Shown in pieces: positions 36,371 to 44,706 of a stretch of 64,000 nucleotides of DNA. The DNA lies in contig RHKP01000016.1 in assembly GCA_008363215.1 (NCBI GenBank), forward strand, positions 1 to 64,000, given 5' to 3'. Origin of the DNA: Cyanobacteria bacterium CYA. Lineage in GTDB: Bacteria > Planctomycetota > Phycisphaerae > Phycisphaerales > UBA1924. Positions within the stretch are counted from its first letter, which is position 1. Each line of letters starts with the position of its first letter. A program made the translations under genes and the position numbers. The notes under the pieces were generated by a model. That model made no database searches, had not been told where the DNA came from, and saw nothing but the letters and a program-made list of their open reading frames with translations.

Positions 36371-37984
36371 TCACTCGATCGGTTCGCGTGAGGCGATGTC
36401 AAACCCGTGCAGTCCGGCGACGTCCGCCGGCGTGAGAGACTCGAGCCGTTGCAGTCGTTCGACAATCGCGCCCGCCTCGTCCGAAGCCAGTGATCCCAGC
36501 AGTTGGAACTTATGATCGAGGATCGCCTTGAGCGGCGCCTCGGTGTTGCGCGCGTGCCCGGCCGGGTACATGACCAGCCCCGAGTCGTGCGTGGCGCCGT
36601 CTGAGTCGGTGATGACCACGCTGGTCGGGATGCCGTCGGGGTAGCGCCGGTCGTACTCGGCCCCGCCGTGCGCAAACTCGATCTTCTGCATGAGCGATCG
36701 CGTCCGCGGGTTCATGATCGCCTCACTACCGTAATCAACAGGCGCGAGCATCAGTTCGGTCCAGCCGACCTTCTTGAGTTCGAGCGCCTTGCGCAGCAGA
36801 GTGGCGACGATGTAAACCATCGAGTGGTCGGCCGACTGGCGTGTGCGCGGGTCGCGCTTGGCCGGGTCGCCGATGATGCCGAACGCCGGCTCATACGCGA
36901 CGATGCGGATCCGCGAGATCTTGCCGCCTTCCGCGTCGGCGAGCAGCGCGGGCGAACGTGACAGCAGGTCGATCATCGCTTGCAGCGCGCCGGCCGACTG
37001 GTGCTCGTACAGCCCGAGTTTGAAGTGCATGCCCATGACCGCAAAGTCATCCCCGGAGCGGGCCAGCGTCAGGTCAAACGGGCTGGCGTCGCCCGGCTCC
37101 GGGTTCCTGGCCTGCTTGCCGACCGGCGCGAACATCTGCCCGGGGCCTTCGAAGATCCGGAAAATCGCCTCGGGATTACGGAAGATGTCGCGCGGGCCGA
37201 GGAAGCCGGCCATGGCGCGTTTCACGGACAGAATCGCCGCTTCGGTGCTGATCGCAGCGCTGGAGCCTTTCGAGTCGCTCAACTGCTTGCCGGCGCGGAT
37301 GGCCCGGAACGGGATGTAGTGGGCGACGCTCATGCCGATCGCCGACTCGATCTGCTCGGGTGTGGCCCCCAGCATCGCCCCGAACACCGCCGCCGACGCG
37401 ATCGCCCCGTGGACCACGTGGTCGATCTTGTAGGTCTTGAGACTGAAGACCTCCGCAAGACGTCCGCGAATTTCATCGAGGCACACCATCGCACGCAGCG
37501 CCTCGGCGCCGCTCTTGCCGCCCATCTGCGCCGCGGCGATGCACACCGGATAGAAATCGTTGTGCCCGAACTCCCCGGCCGTGCGCCCCAGCCGCGGGTT
37601 GAAGCCGAAGTTGGTGCCGTTGGAGTCCCACTCTCGTACGGCCGCACTGTTGGCGACGATCGCCTTCTCGGGCTGCACCTCGACGCTTGATCCGAACACA
37701 GTGGCGCCCTTTCGGACGGCCCGCCCCACCGCCCGCGCAGCCTCAGTCACGGGATATTGCAGCGCTTCGTCGCGGAGCAGGCGCGGGGCGTTGGTCTGCA
37801 GAGCCAGTGCCGAGAGCCCGCACACCACCGCGTCGGTGTGAAACTGGCGTGTGCGCTCCAGCACTTTCGCATCCGGCGTGCCGCTCTTGCCCGGCTCGTC
37901 GGACAGGAAGTCGATCGCATACCGGGCGATCCCCAGCGCCTGGTTCGTGGAAGCGGGCAGTTCGACGTACTGATTCTCGGGCAT
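36371..37984 (-). CDS. MmgE/PrpD family protein (2-methylcitrate dehydratase-like)
   Basis: Protein of 537 aa related to 2-methylcitrate dehydratase PrpD and cis-aconitate decarboxylase, which remove water or CO2 from tricarboxylic acids. Family segments: SAAVREWDSNGTNFG, HNDFYPVCIAAAQ, KTYKIDHVVHGAIASAAVFGAMLG, YIPFRAIRAGKQLSDSKGSSAAISTEAA and DPRTRQSADHSMVYIVATLLRKAL. No prpB or prpC lies next to it, so the methylcitrate cycle is not proven here. The ATG at 37984 is chosen; upstream in-frame sequence is not conserved in type. It is divergent from infA. Confidence 0.88.
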   Translation of the reverse strand: MPENQYVELPASTNQALGIARYAIDFLSDEPGKSGTPDAKVLERTRQFHTDAVVCGLSALALQTNAPRLLRDEALQYPVTEAARAVGRAVRKGATVFGSSVEVQPEKAIVANSAAVREWDSNGTNFGFNPRLGRTAGEFGHNDFYPVCIAAAQMGGKSGAEALRAMVCLDEIRGRLAEVFSLKTYKIDHVVHGAIASAAVFGAMLGATPEQIESAIGMSVAHYIPFRAIRAGKQLSDSKGSSAAISTEAAILSVKRAMAGFLGPRDIFRNPEAIFRIFEGPGQMFAPVGKQARNPEPGDASPFDLTLARSGDDFAVMGMHFKLGLYEHQSAGALQAMIDLLSRSPALLADAEGGKISRIRIVAYEPAFGIIGDPAKRDPRTRQSADHSMVYIVATLLRKALELKKVGWTELMLAPVDYGSEAIMNPRTRSLMQKIEFAHGGAEYDRRYPDGIPTSVVITDSDGATHDSGLVMYPAGHARNTEAPLKAILDHKFQLLGSLASDEAGAIVERLQRLESLTPADVAGLHGFDIASREPIE

Positions 37985-38093
37985 GAGTGACTCCACCAGC
38001 GCCGTGCGTCGGAAAAAAGGGCGGAGGGAACAGTATGCGTCGCCCGCGCGCCGTGCATTCCATGCGCCGCTGTACCATCCCCCCACCCGGGGC

Positions 38094-38099
38094 TACGAT
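38094..38099 (+). promoter_or_regulatory. -10 element before infA
   Basis: TACGAT, eight bases before the infA ATG at 38108. The 12-mer TACGATTGCCCC is shared exactly with the lpxA promoter. Confidence 0.5.
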
Positions 38100-38107
38100 T
38101 GCCCCGA

Positions 38108-38332
38108 ATGCCGAAGCAGGACGACAAGATTTCTCTCGACGCCATCGTGGTCGAGGCGCTGCCCAACACCATGTTCAAGGTGCAGTTGCCCGACGAAAAC
38201 CGGACCGAGATCCTCGCCTACCTCTCGGGCAAGATGCGCAAGTTCCGCATCCGCATCCTGCCCGGCGACACGGTCACCGTCGAACTGAGCCCCTACGACC
38301 TGTCCAAGGGCCGCATCACTTATCGCAAGTGA
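38108..38332 (+). CDS. infA: translation initiation factor IF-1
   Basis: Single OB-fold protein of 74 aa that helps initiator tRNA selection at the ribosomal A site. [67 protein letters not shown] covers the whole family pattern; here the usual 'HIAGKMR' is 'LSGKMR', and 'G.V.E.LPN.MF.V' is '[15 protein letters not shown]'. The last 13 bases overlap the end of the convergent permease gene. It is transcribed alone, not within a ribosomal protein operon. Confidence 0.93.
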   Translation: MPKQDDKISLDAIVVEALPNTMFKVQLPDENRTEILAYLSGKMRKFRIRILPGDTVTVELSPYDLSKGRITYRK

Positions 38333-39303
38333 CCCCCACGCCCCTTTCCACCCACCAGCAGCGTGAGGAAGAACGGGCCTCCGAGCAGGGCCGTCAGTAC
38401 CCCCAGCGGCAAGCGCCCGGAGGCCACCTCGAACACTCGGATCGAAGCGTCGGCCGCGACGACCAGCAATGCCCCGATCAGCATCGACGCCGGCTGCGAC
38501 CATGCATGGCGCGGCCCGACCAGCCCGCGCGCCAGGTGCGGGGCCACCAGCCCGACGAACCCGACCGGTCCGGCCAGCGCTACGGCCCCGCCGGTGAGCA
38601 CCCCTGATCCGACGAACTGAAACGCCCGCACCCGACCCAGTCGAATGCCCACGCTCCGGGCCTCGTCGGCGCTCATCATGGCCGCGTCGAAAACCCGGCT
38701 CCGCACCATCGCCCACCCACCCACGATCAGCAGAATCCCCGCGCACGCCACCCGACGCGGCGTGCCGGCCTCCTCATCAAGCCCGCCAAACAGCCACCGG
38801 GCCGTGTGCAACCCGCGGTCGGGCATCAGTTGCTGGATGAGCATGGTCCCGGCCGTGGCGGTAATGCTGACGATCACTCCGACGAGCACCATCGAGACGG
38901 GGTCAATCACCCCCCGCCGCTGGCTGAGCAGATAAACCAGCGCCAGCGCCGCAAACGAGCCGAACACCGCCGGTCCAAGCGGCCTGCCCCCGCCGAGCAC
39001 ATCGGTGCCGAGCCGATATCCGATGTAGCCGGCCAGCATGACCGCCAGCCCCGCGCCCGACGCCAACCCCATGATGTCCGGCGAGGCGAGCGGATTGCGG
39101 AGCAGCCCCTGCAAAAGCACGCCCGCCAGGGCCAGCGACGCTCCCACCAGCAGCCCGGAGACCAGGTGTCCCTTCCGAATGGAGAGCACCTGTGCCGCCA
39201 CGGCGGCGTCGTCTGGCGAGGGTCCGACCTCCAGACGCCACCACGAGGCCGCGACCAGCAGCACGCCGAGCAGCACCAGGGCCAGCCAGGGAGGAACTCG
39301 CAC
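38320..39303 (-). CDS. FecCD-type iron/cobalamin ABC transporter permease
   Basis: Permease of 327 aa with nine to ten helices. [25 protein letters not shown]-type sequence is present here as [45 protein letters not shown], the FecCD signature. The later motif [25 protein letters not shown] is also diagnostic. Such permeases import siderophores, haem or vitamin B12. The matching ATPase and binding protein are not in the window, so it is an orphan here. Its 3' end overlaps infA tail-to-tail by 13 bases. Confidence 0.9.
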   Translation of the reverse strand: MRVPPWLALVLLGVLLVAASWWRLEVGPSPDDAAVAAQVLSIRKGHLVSGLLVGASLALAGVLLQGLLRNPLASPDIMGLASGAGLAVMLAGYIGYRLGTDVLGGGRPLGPAVFGSFAALALVYLLSQRRGVIDPVSMVLVGVIVSITATAGTMLIQQLMPDRGLHTARWLFGGLDEEAGTPRRVACAGILLIVGGWAMVRSRVFDAAMMSADEARSVGIRLGRVRAFQFVGSGVLTGGAVALAGPVGFVGLVAPHLARGLVGPRHAWSQPASMLIGALLVVAADASIRVFEVASGRLPLGVLTALLGGPFFLTLLVGGKGRGGHLR

Positions 39304-39383
39304 GGGCTGAGCCTATCCGCCCCAGGCCATGACCGCCCGCGCAAGCGGCGCTATGATCGTCCCCCTTGGAAGGAGTACGGGCC

Positions 39384-39827
39384 TTGGCCGACAAGACCTT
39401 TCGCTGCCGTGTCGTCACCCCGACCCACGCCCTCTTCGATGACGAGGTGAAGTACGCCAATGTCCCGGCGTGGGACGGACTCATGGGCGTGCTGCCCAAC
39501 ACCGCGCCGATGGTTACCAGACTCGGGCTGGGTGAACTGCACCTGGAGTTTGAGGGCATCACCAAGGGGGGGCAGCGCTCGTTCTTCATCAACGGCGGCT
39601 TTGCCAGGAAGAGCGACGTGGAACTGACGCTCCTGGCCGAGAGCGCCATTCCCGTGGAGTCGCTGAGCGAGTCGGAGGCCAAAGCCGAACTGGCCGAAGC
39701 GGAGGCCCGGGTGGTGGATCTCCACTCGCGCGATGCGGCGGCCCAGGCCGAGTCGATCAAGCGGTCGCGCGACAGCGCCCGCGTCAAGTTGCGACTGGCA
39801 AAAGAATCGCGGGCGCGCGGGATCTGA
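39384..39827 (+). CDS. atpC: F1F0 ATP synthase epsilon subunit
   Basis: Small rotor subunit of ATP synthase, 147 aa. FRCRVVTPTHALFDDEVKYANVPAWDGLMGVLPNTAPMVTRLGLGELHLEF is the N-terminal beta sandwich, and the C-terminal helical pair (SESEAKAELAEAEARVVDL...) is present. TTG at 39384 is chosen as the start because GGAAGGAG lies 8 bases upstream. A TATGAT hexamer lies about 30 bases upstream. No other ATP synthase gene is nearby, which is unusual because atpC normally follows atpD. Confidence 0.9.
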   Translation: MADKTFRCRVVTPTHALFDDEVKYANVPAWDGLMGVLPNTAPMVTRLGLGELHLEFEGITKGGQRSFFINGGFARKSDVELTLLAESAIPVESLSESEAKAELAEAEARVVDLHSRDAAAQAESIKRSRDSARVKLRLAKESRARGI

Positions 39828-39848
39828 GCCCGGCCGCCCGCTCGCCCG

Positions 39849-41321
39849 TCATGCCCGAACCGTGGGCAACTCAAACCCGGGCTTGAGCATCCCGCTGAAG
39901 TGCCCGTATCGCCGCGCCCACTGCGAGGTGGGAAGACGCGCCAGGTCCGTCGTGCCCATCCGTGTCTTCGCCGGCAGGTGCGGCTGGGTGCACGCGGGCT
40001 CAAAGTCGAGTCCGATGCCTTCGATCAGCGCCCGGGCTTCGACCTCAGGCGCGTCGGCGAATCGCTCGAAACTGAACTCATGCACCCGCACGCCCATCGA
40101 CGTGAACAGCCCGCACCAATGATCGCACAGACGCAGCACGTCGGCCGCGTGGTCCATCTGCTCACCGGGATCCTGCGCGTACGGATGCTGCGGCCCGGGA
40201 ATGCTCGTGTGCCACGCGAACGCCGCTTCGGCCGGATCACGCACGCACATCACCACGTGCATGCCGCTGAGCATGAGCGGAGCAAGCCCGGCCAGGTAGA
40301 CGTTGAGCACGTTGGAATCGACCACGCGCGCGGCCTTGAGATTCAGGTCATCGATCTGGGCCAGGTACGCCTGCCCACCCTGACGCAGTTGCTTGCCCTT
40401 GAGCATGTTGGGCTTGGCAACCACGTGCCGGAATGACTTCTGCACCGCGCCCATGCCCGCACGCGCCACCCGGCCCAGCGCGAGCAGTTCGCCCGCACCC
40501 TGCCCCCGGCTGTGCCGCGCGACGATCCGTTCCACCAAGTCATGCCCGCTGCCGGGCAGTCCGATCGGCATCACCACGCGCGAGCCGTCCAGGTCGGACC
40601 GCTGAATCTTGCCCATCGCCCCCGGAGTCCAGCCGGCGATCAACTCGTTCACCATGGCACGATGGGCGCCCGGGTCGTACTTGGTGCGCCGCAACTTCGT
40701 CGCCCGCCGATACGCCTTCCACGCATCCTCGTACCGACCCTGCCGCTCGCGCAGTTGCCCCAGCAGTCGCAGCATGATCTCCAGTTCGAAGGCCGCCACC
40801 CCCACCCGCTCCGTGGCCGTCGCCAGCGCGTCGGCGCCATCGTCCGGACGACCGGCGAGCAGCGCCAGCCTCCCCCGGGCCGCCGCGATCGTCGCCGCCT
40901 CGGTCTCCTTCGCCTCCGGCAGTGTCGATCGAGCCTCGTCGAACTGCCCCAGATCGACCAGCGCCTCGACCACGCTCGCCAGCGCGTCCTGGTTCTCCGC
41001 GTCGGCCTCACGAGCGGCCCGGGCGGCTTCCAATGCCTCCGATGCCCGATTCAGCGACCGCAGCACGTGTGCCTTCTCAGCCAGAAGAAACGGACGCACC
41101 TTCTGATCGCCCGCCTTCTCGCAGGCCTCGGTCAAAAGTCCCAGGCCCTTTTCCGGCAAGCCCATCCGGGCGGTGGCGATCCCGTGCAGCCCGCGGATGG
41201 CTGGCTCATCAGGGATGTTCTGGAACAGTTGTCCGGTCAGCCCGGACGCTCGCGCGTACTCCCCCATGCGGATCAGACGCTGGGCCTCATGGAACGCCTG
41301 GGGTGCGGTCAGTTGAGTCAT
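39849..41321 (-). CDS. TPR protein with a sulfotransferase-like domain
   Basis: Protein of 490 aa. Residues ~5-220 are tetratricopeptide-like helical repeats (AQRLIRMGEYARASGLTGQLFQNIPDEP, then AEKAHVLRSLNRASEALEAARAA). From ~230 a sulfotransferase-type domain follows: VVMPIGLPGSGHDLVERIVARH is the PAPS 5'-phosphosulfate loop (usually GLPRSGTTLLE), and MHVVMCVRDPAEAAFAWHTS matches the 3'-phosphate motif (RDP.d...S). In the first motif Arg-Ser-Gly-Thr-Thr is changed to Gly-Ser-Gly-His-Asp, so activity is uncertain. CAGGAG precedes the ATG. It is divergent from the asparaginase gene. Confidence 0.8.
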   Translation of the reverse strand: MTQLTAPQAFHEAQRLIRMGEYARASGLTGQLFQNIPDEPAIRGLHGIATARMGLPEKGLGLLTEACEKAGDQKVRPFLLAEKAHVLRSLNRASEALEAARAAREADAENQDALASVVEALVDLGQFDEARSTLPEAKETEAATIAAARGRLALLAGRPDDGADALATATERVGVAAFELEIMLRLLGQLRERQGRYEDAWKAYRRATKLRRTKYDPGAHRAMVNELIAGWTPGAMGKIQRSDLDGSRVVMPIGLPGSGHDLVERIVARHSRGQGAGELLALGRVARAGMGAVQKSFRHVVAKPNMLKGKQLRQGGQAYLAQIDDLNLKAARVVDSNVLNVYLAGLAPLMLSGMHVVMCVRDPAEAAFAWHTSIPGPQHPYAQDPGEQMDHAADVLRLCDHWCGLFTSMGVRVHEFSFERFADAPEVEARALIEGIGLDFEPACTQPHLPAKTRMGTTDLARLPTSQWARRYGHFSGMLKPGFELPTVRA

Positions 41322-41383
41322 CGAAGCGGTCTCCTGGGACGAAGCGGTCCGCAAAGCCTACGCCGCTCGGCACCAATGTCGGC

Positions 41384-41389
41384 TACTCT
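41384..41389 (+). promoter_or_regulatory. -10 element before the asparaginase-like gene
   Basis: TACTCT, seven bases before the ATG at 41397. The divergent TPR gene has TAGGCT about 35 bases before its own start in the same interval. Confidence 0.4.
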
Positions 41390-41396
41390 CACCCTC

Positions 41397-41921
41397 ATGC
41401 GCCACATCCATCTGGTCTCGACCGGCGGGACCATCGAAAAAACCTATGACGAGCGCCAAGGCGCCCTCTCCAACGTCCGAAGCGTCGTCCCACTCATGCT
41501 CCGACGCCTCCGGCTGGAAGACACCCGCATCACCACCCTTGCCCTGCTCAGCAAGGACAGCCTCGACCTGACGGATCAGGACCGATGCCGCATCCTCGAC
41601 ACCGTTGCCCGGCTGTCCAGTTCCGACGACTGCGACGGCGTGGTGATTCTGCACGGCACCGACACCCTGTGCGTCACCGGCGAACTGCTGCATGCAAGAC
41701 TCCATGCGCCGCCCTGCCCGATCGTACTCACCGGCGCCATGCGCCCCTACGAGATGAAGCGTTCCGACGCACTCCAGAACCTCACCGAAGCCATCTTCGC
41801 AACCGCCATGCTCCCGCCGGGCGTCTACGTGGCCGCCCACGGGCGCGCCCTTCACTTCCCGGGCGTGGTGAAGGACCACACCCGCAGCACCTTCGTCCGT
41901 CGCGAAGATGCTCGCGCCTGA
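41397..41921 (+). CDS. short asparaginase-family protein
   Basis: Matches the N-terminal catalytic domain of L-asparaginase: HLVSTGGTIEKTYDE with the first catalytic Thr, DGVVILHGTDTLCVTGELLH with the second Thr-Asp pair, and PIVLTGAMRPYEMKRSDALQNL with the Lys. At 174 aa it lacks the C-terminal half of normal asparaginases (about 320 aa). The frame ends cleanly with TGA after VRREDARA, so this looks like the known single-domain short form and not a frameshift. An upstream in-frame ATG at 41376 is possible, but the chosen start lies seven bases after TACTCT. Confidence 0.8.
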   Translation: MRHIHLVSTGGTIEKTYDERQGALSNVRSVVPLMLRRLRLEDTRITTLALLSKDSLDLTDQDRCRILDTVARLSSSDDCDGVVILHGTDTLCVTGELLHARLHAPPCPIVLTGAMRPYEMKRSDALQNLTEAIFATAMLPPGVYVAAHGRALHFPGVVKDHTRSTFVRREDARA

Positions 41922-42150
41922 TGCCGATTCGTTCATCATCGCAGGCGATCTCCGGACGCCGGAGAACTGCCCGTCTTCAGGCACATTTCCACGTTGGCCT
42001 CGAGTGGATTCCGGCAGAACCGCGCGCTTTCCACCCCGTCCAGTGTCCGAGGGCTCAATGTGATCCGGCGTCCATCACGCGTGAACGATCGAATCGGCAT
42101 GAAACCGTTTCGCGTGCGCCAACCGAAAACCCGGTGAAGAACGCACAAAA

Positions 42151-43542
42151 TCAGCGCGTCGGGCGGCCGACCAGCGACCAGCCGCGCCGCAGCACCCGCG
42201 CCCCGCGCAGACAGACGAAGCGCACGAGGCTGGCCCCCGATCGCGTCGCCATCATCAGCCGCAACCGCCGCAGCGAAGCATCGTCCGGGTCGATCGCCTG
42301 CGCCTGGCGTGCCCAGTACCGCGCCCGAAGCCACTCACCTCGCCGCAGATACGCCAGTGCCAGGTTGTGCATCGCCGGAACAAATCGAGGATTGAGCCGC
42401 AGCGTGGCCTTGGCTTCGTCGGCGCCGGTTTCCAGTTCCCCCGTCTCCAGCAACGCCACACTCAGGTGGTGATGTGATAACGCATCACCCGGACGCAACT
42501 CGATCAGACGACGGAACACGCGGGCAGCCTCACGCGGAAGGTCGGCATCGAGCATCAACTGCCCGAGCAGACTGAGTGACTCGACCTCCCCGGCCGTCTC
42601 CAGTCTCACACGCCGCAACTCGGTGAGCAGCAACTCGCGGGCACGGCGTGCGTCGTCGTCCTTCCCGCCGGCCAGCAGCAGATCGGCCAGCCTGGTCCGC
42701 GCGTCGGGGTGATCGGGTTCCAGCCGCAGGACCACGTCAAACTGCACGCACGCCTCGGCGTTCTTGCCCTGCGCCACCGCCAGTTCGCCCAGCGCAAAGT
42801 GCGCGTCGGGGTGGTCGGGTTCAAGCTCGAGCACGCGGCGGTACTTTTCTCCGGCCTCTTCGAGCCGGTTCATGTCGCTCAGCAGGTCGCCCAGGTCGAG
42901 CAGCGTGTCGATGTCCCCCGGTTCCTGCCGCAACTCGCGGTGATACAACTGCCGCGCCCGCTCCTGCCGCCCCGTCGCCGCATATGCCCGCGCCAGACGA
43001 GCGTGGATCCGTGGAAGATCCGCGTTCAGTCGCGCCGCTTCACGCAGACACCAGATCGCCCGCTCGAAGTCGCGCTTGGCCAGCAGCGTGTCGGCCATCG
43101 CCGAGTACAGGTCGGCGTTCTCCGGCTCGATCTGCTGGCCCATGTAAAAAGCCAGTTCGGCCTGCTCGATCTCGCCCAGGTCGGTCAGCGCGTCGATCCG
43201 ATGCACGATCGCCGAGGCCGACGAGGGATCCTGCTTCTCCGCCCGCTCCAGCCAGGTGATCGCCTCGGCCGGCTTGCCGACCCGCACCAGGTTGATGCCG
43301 ATCGCCAACGCCGCCGGTGCGTCTTCATCACGCAGTTCGTAACAGGCGCGAAAAGCGTCGATCGCCTGCTCGTGCCGACCCGCGGCTTCCAGCGTCAGCC
43401 CCAGATTGAAGTGCCATTCGGCCTGGTAGGGATTCAGCGCCAGGGCCCGGCGGAGTTCGGATTCGGCGTCATCCCATCGCCCGGCCTCGTAGTGCTCGTG
43501 CGCGCGTTCGACATGCTCTTCCGCATCGACCCAGTCGCTCAC
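42151..43542 (-). CDS. tetratricopeptide repeat protein
   Basis: Protein of 463 aa made almost only of TPR units, about eleven. Clear copies: AHEHYEAGRWDDAESELRRALALNP, FNLGLTLEAAGRHEQAIDAFRACYEL, YSAMADTLLAKRDFERAIWCLREAARLN, LGDLLSDMNRLEEAGEKYRRVLELEPDHPDAHFALGEL. No signal peptide or other domain is visible. It ends with a basic tail (RGARVLRRGWSLVGRPTR). The GTG start at 43542 has GGGAGCAGG upstream. It follows the pseudokinase gene on the same strand after 82 bases, so they may work together as scaffold proteins. Confidence 0.88.
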   Translation of the reverse strand: MSDWVDAEEHVERAHEHYEAGRWDDAESELRRALALNPYQAEWHFNLGLTLEAAGRHEQAIDAFRACYELRDEDAPAALAIGINLVRVGKPAEAITWLERAEKQDPSSASAIVHRIDALTDLGEIEQAELAFYMGQQIEPENADLYSAMADTLLAKRDFERAIWCLREAARLNADLPRIHARLARAYAATGRQERARQLYHRELRQEPGDIDTLLDLGDLLSDMNRLEEAGEKYRRVLELEPDHPDAHFALGELAVAQGKNAEACVQFDVVLRLEPDHPDARTRLADLLLAGGKDDDARRARELLLTELRRVRLETAGEVESLSLLGQLMLDADLPREAARVFRRLIELRPGDALSHHHLSVALLETGELETGADEAKATLRLNPRFVPAMHNLALAYLRRGEWLRARYWARQAQAIDPDDASLRRLRLMMATRSGASLVRFVCLRGARVLRRGWSLVGRPTR

Positions 43543-43624
43543 GCCTGCTCCCGCCCCGGGACAGCCTGCCCGACGGGCACATCCTATCCGATCACCCCGA
43601 AACCATCCATCGAGATCTCGACGC

Positions 43625-44482
43625 TCAGTCCTGTACCGGAGTCGAGGACGACGACCAGGCCGTCCGAAGCCGGTTCAGCACGGCAAGAGCCGCACTGGGA
43701 CGCGACTCCGTCTCGGCCTCTCGCATCGCAGTGGGCAACGCCTCGATCGCCGCAGATGCCGATTCAAACCCACCCGCCGGGTCCAGGGCCGCTTCAAACC
43801 ACTCGTCCCAGGCCCGGTCCAGACGGCGCACCAGCCGGGCCGCGCGAATGCGAGGCTCCTCGGCCTCGAGCCCGGTCAACGCCCGGTAACCAATCATCGC
43901 AACCGAACGGACCTCGTCTCGCACCACCTCGCGGTCGCTGGTCAGCAGCCCATCCAGCCTCCGTCGAAGCCCGTAGAGATCAATCGTGATGCTCCCGTGC
44001 CGATCCACCAGCAGTTCGTTCCACCCGATCACCCCATGGCAGAAGCCATGATCGTGCGCAAACCGGCAGCCATCGAGCACATGAGTCATCGCCCGCCCGA
44101 CTTCGTGCGGGGGCATGCGTCCGCCCTTGAGTTCCACCAGTCGGGCCAGCGAAAGCAACCCGTCCTCGTTTCCCAAGAAAGGTTCGGCCGCCCAGACGCG
44201 ACCCGAGCCGGGCTCCGTCTCTCGCCGGATCTGGGGGAGATGCGCGTGCCGGACGCTTTCCATGGTCTCAAGCCACGAAAGAACCATCACCCGTTCACGC
44301 TTGTCCATGAGAGGACCAAAGGCGTGGAGCGTCCAGTCGGAGTGCGATTCCCCATGCCGTGCAAGCCACCGCTCGCCGAAAGGCGAGGGCTCCAGCGGAC
44401 GGGCGAGGACAAAGGGCCCCAACGCCCGCGCGTGCTCGTTTTCGATCATCGAATCAATCCCCGTCACGCCTGAGCCGGTCAT
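43625..44482 (-). CDS. protein kinase-like pseudokinase
   Basis: Protein of 285 aa that follows the kinase fold (FVLARPLEPSPFGERWLARHG; LEMVHH-like LRHAHLPQI; FCHGVIGWNELLVDRHGSITIDLYGLRR). Key residues are lost: the ATP-binding Lys is absent (WTLHAF in the strand), HRD with its catalytic Asp is HGV (149-151), the catalytic-loop Asn remains (155), and DFG is DLYG (168-171). It is therefore probably inactive and acts as a binding module. GGGAGGTCAAGG lies before the ATG. The TPR gene follows downstream. Confidence 0.75.
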   Translation of the reverse strand: MTGSGVTGIDSMIENEHARALGPFVLARPLEPSPFGERWLARHGESHSDWTLHAFGPLMDKRERVMVLSWLETMESVRHAHLPQIRRETEPGSGRVWAAEPFLGNEDGLLSLARLVELKGGRMPPHEVGRAMTHVLDGCRFAHDHGFCHGVIGWNELLVDRHGSITIDLYGLRRRLDGLLTSDREVVRDEVRSVAMIGYRALTGLEAEEPRIRAARLVRRLDRAWDEWFEAALDPAGGFESASAAIEALPTAMREAETESRPSAALAVLNRLRTAWSSSSTPVQD

Positions 44483-44694
44483 CCTTGACCTCCCTCAGAG
44501 TGAATCATCGGTCATTCACGCCCGTCCACGCTCCCCACAGCCGTTGCACTCCGGCAGCGGCTGCGGATCCCGGCCGTGGTTGGGTAGATCATACCACGTC
44601 GAGGACGCCGCTGCCGGACGGGACGGGAACTCCGTGCGACCGGTGTTAGGGCATTTTCCTGCACATCTGCTTCGCCGGGCTCCCACTGGCCCGC

Positions 44695-44700
44695 AATAAT
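44695..44700 (+). promoter_or_regulatory. -10 element before the HEAT lipoprotein gene
   Basis: AATAAT, six bases before the GTG at 44707. This fits the leaderless pattern of the window. Confidence 0.4.
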
Positions 44701-44706
44701 GCGACC

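Noticed and set aside
35976-36515. Plus-strand open frame of 179 codons before the MmgE/PrpD gene
   Set aside because: Ser/Arg/Pro-rich, overlaps the end of the MmgE/PrpD coding sequence, and has no ribosome-binding site or motif.
38320-38332. 13-base tail-to-tail overlap of infA and the FecCD permease gene as a regulatory device
   Set aside because: Small convergent overlaps are ordinary in compact genomes. Both reading frames are complete.
41397-41921. Possible truncation of a full-length asparaginase
   Set aside because: No continuation of the C-terminal domain is seen in any frame downstream (41922-42150), and single-domain short asparaginases exist.
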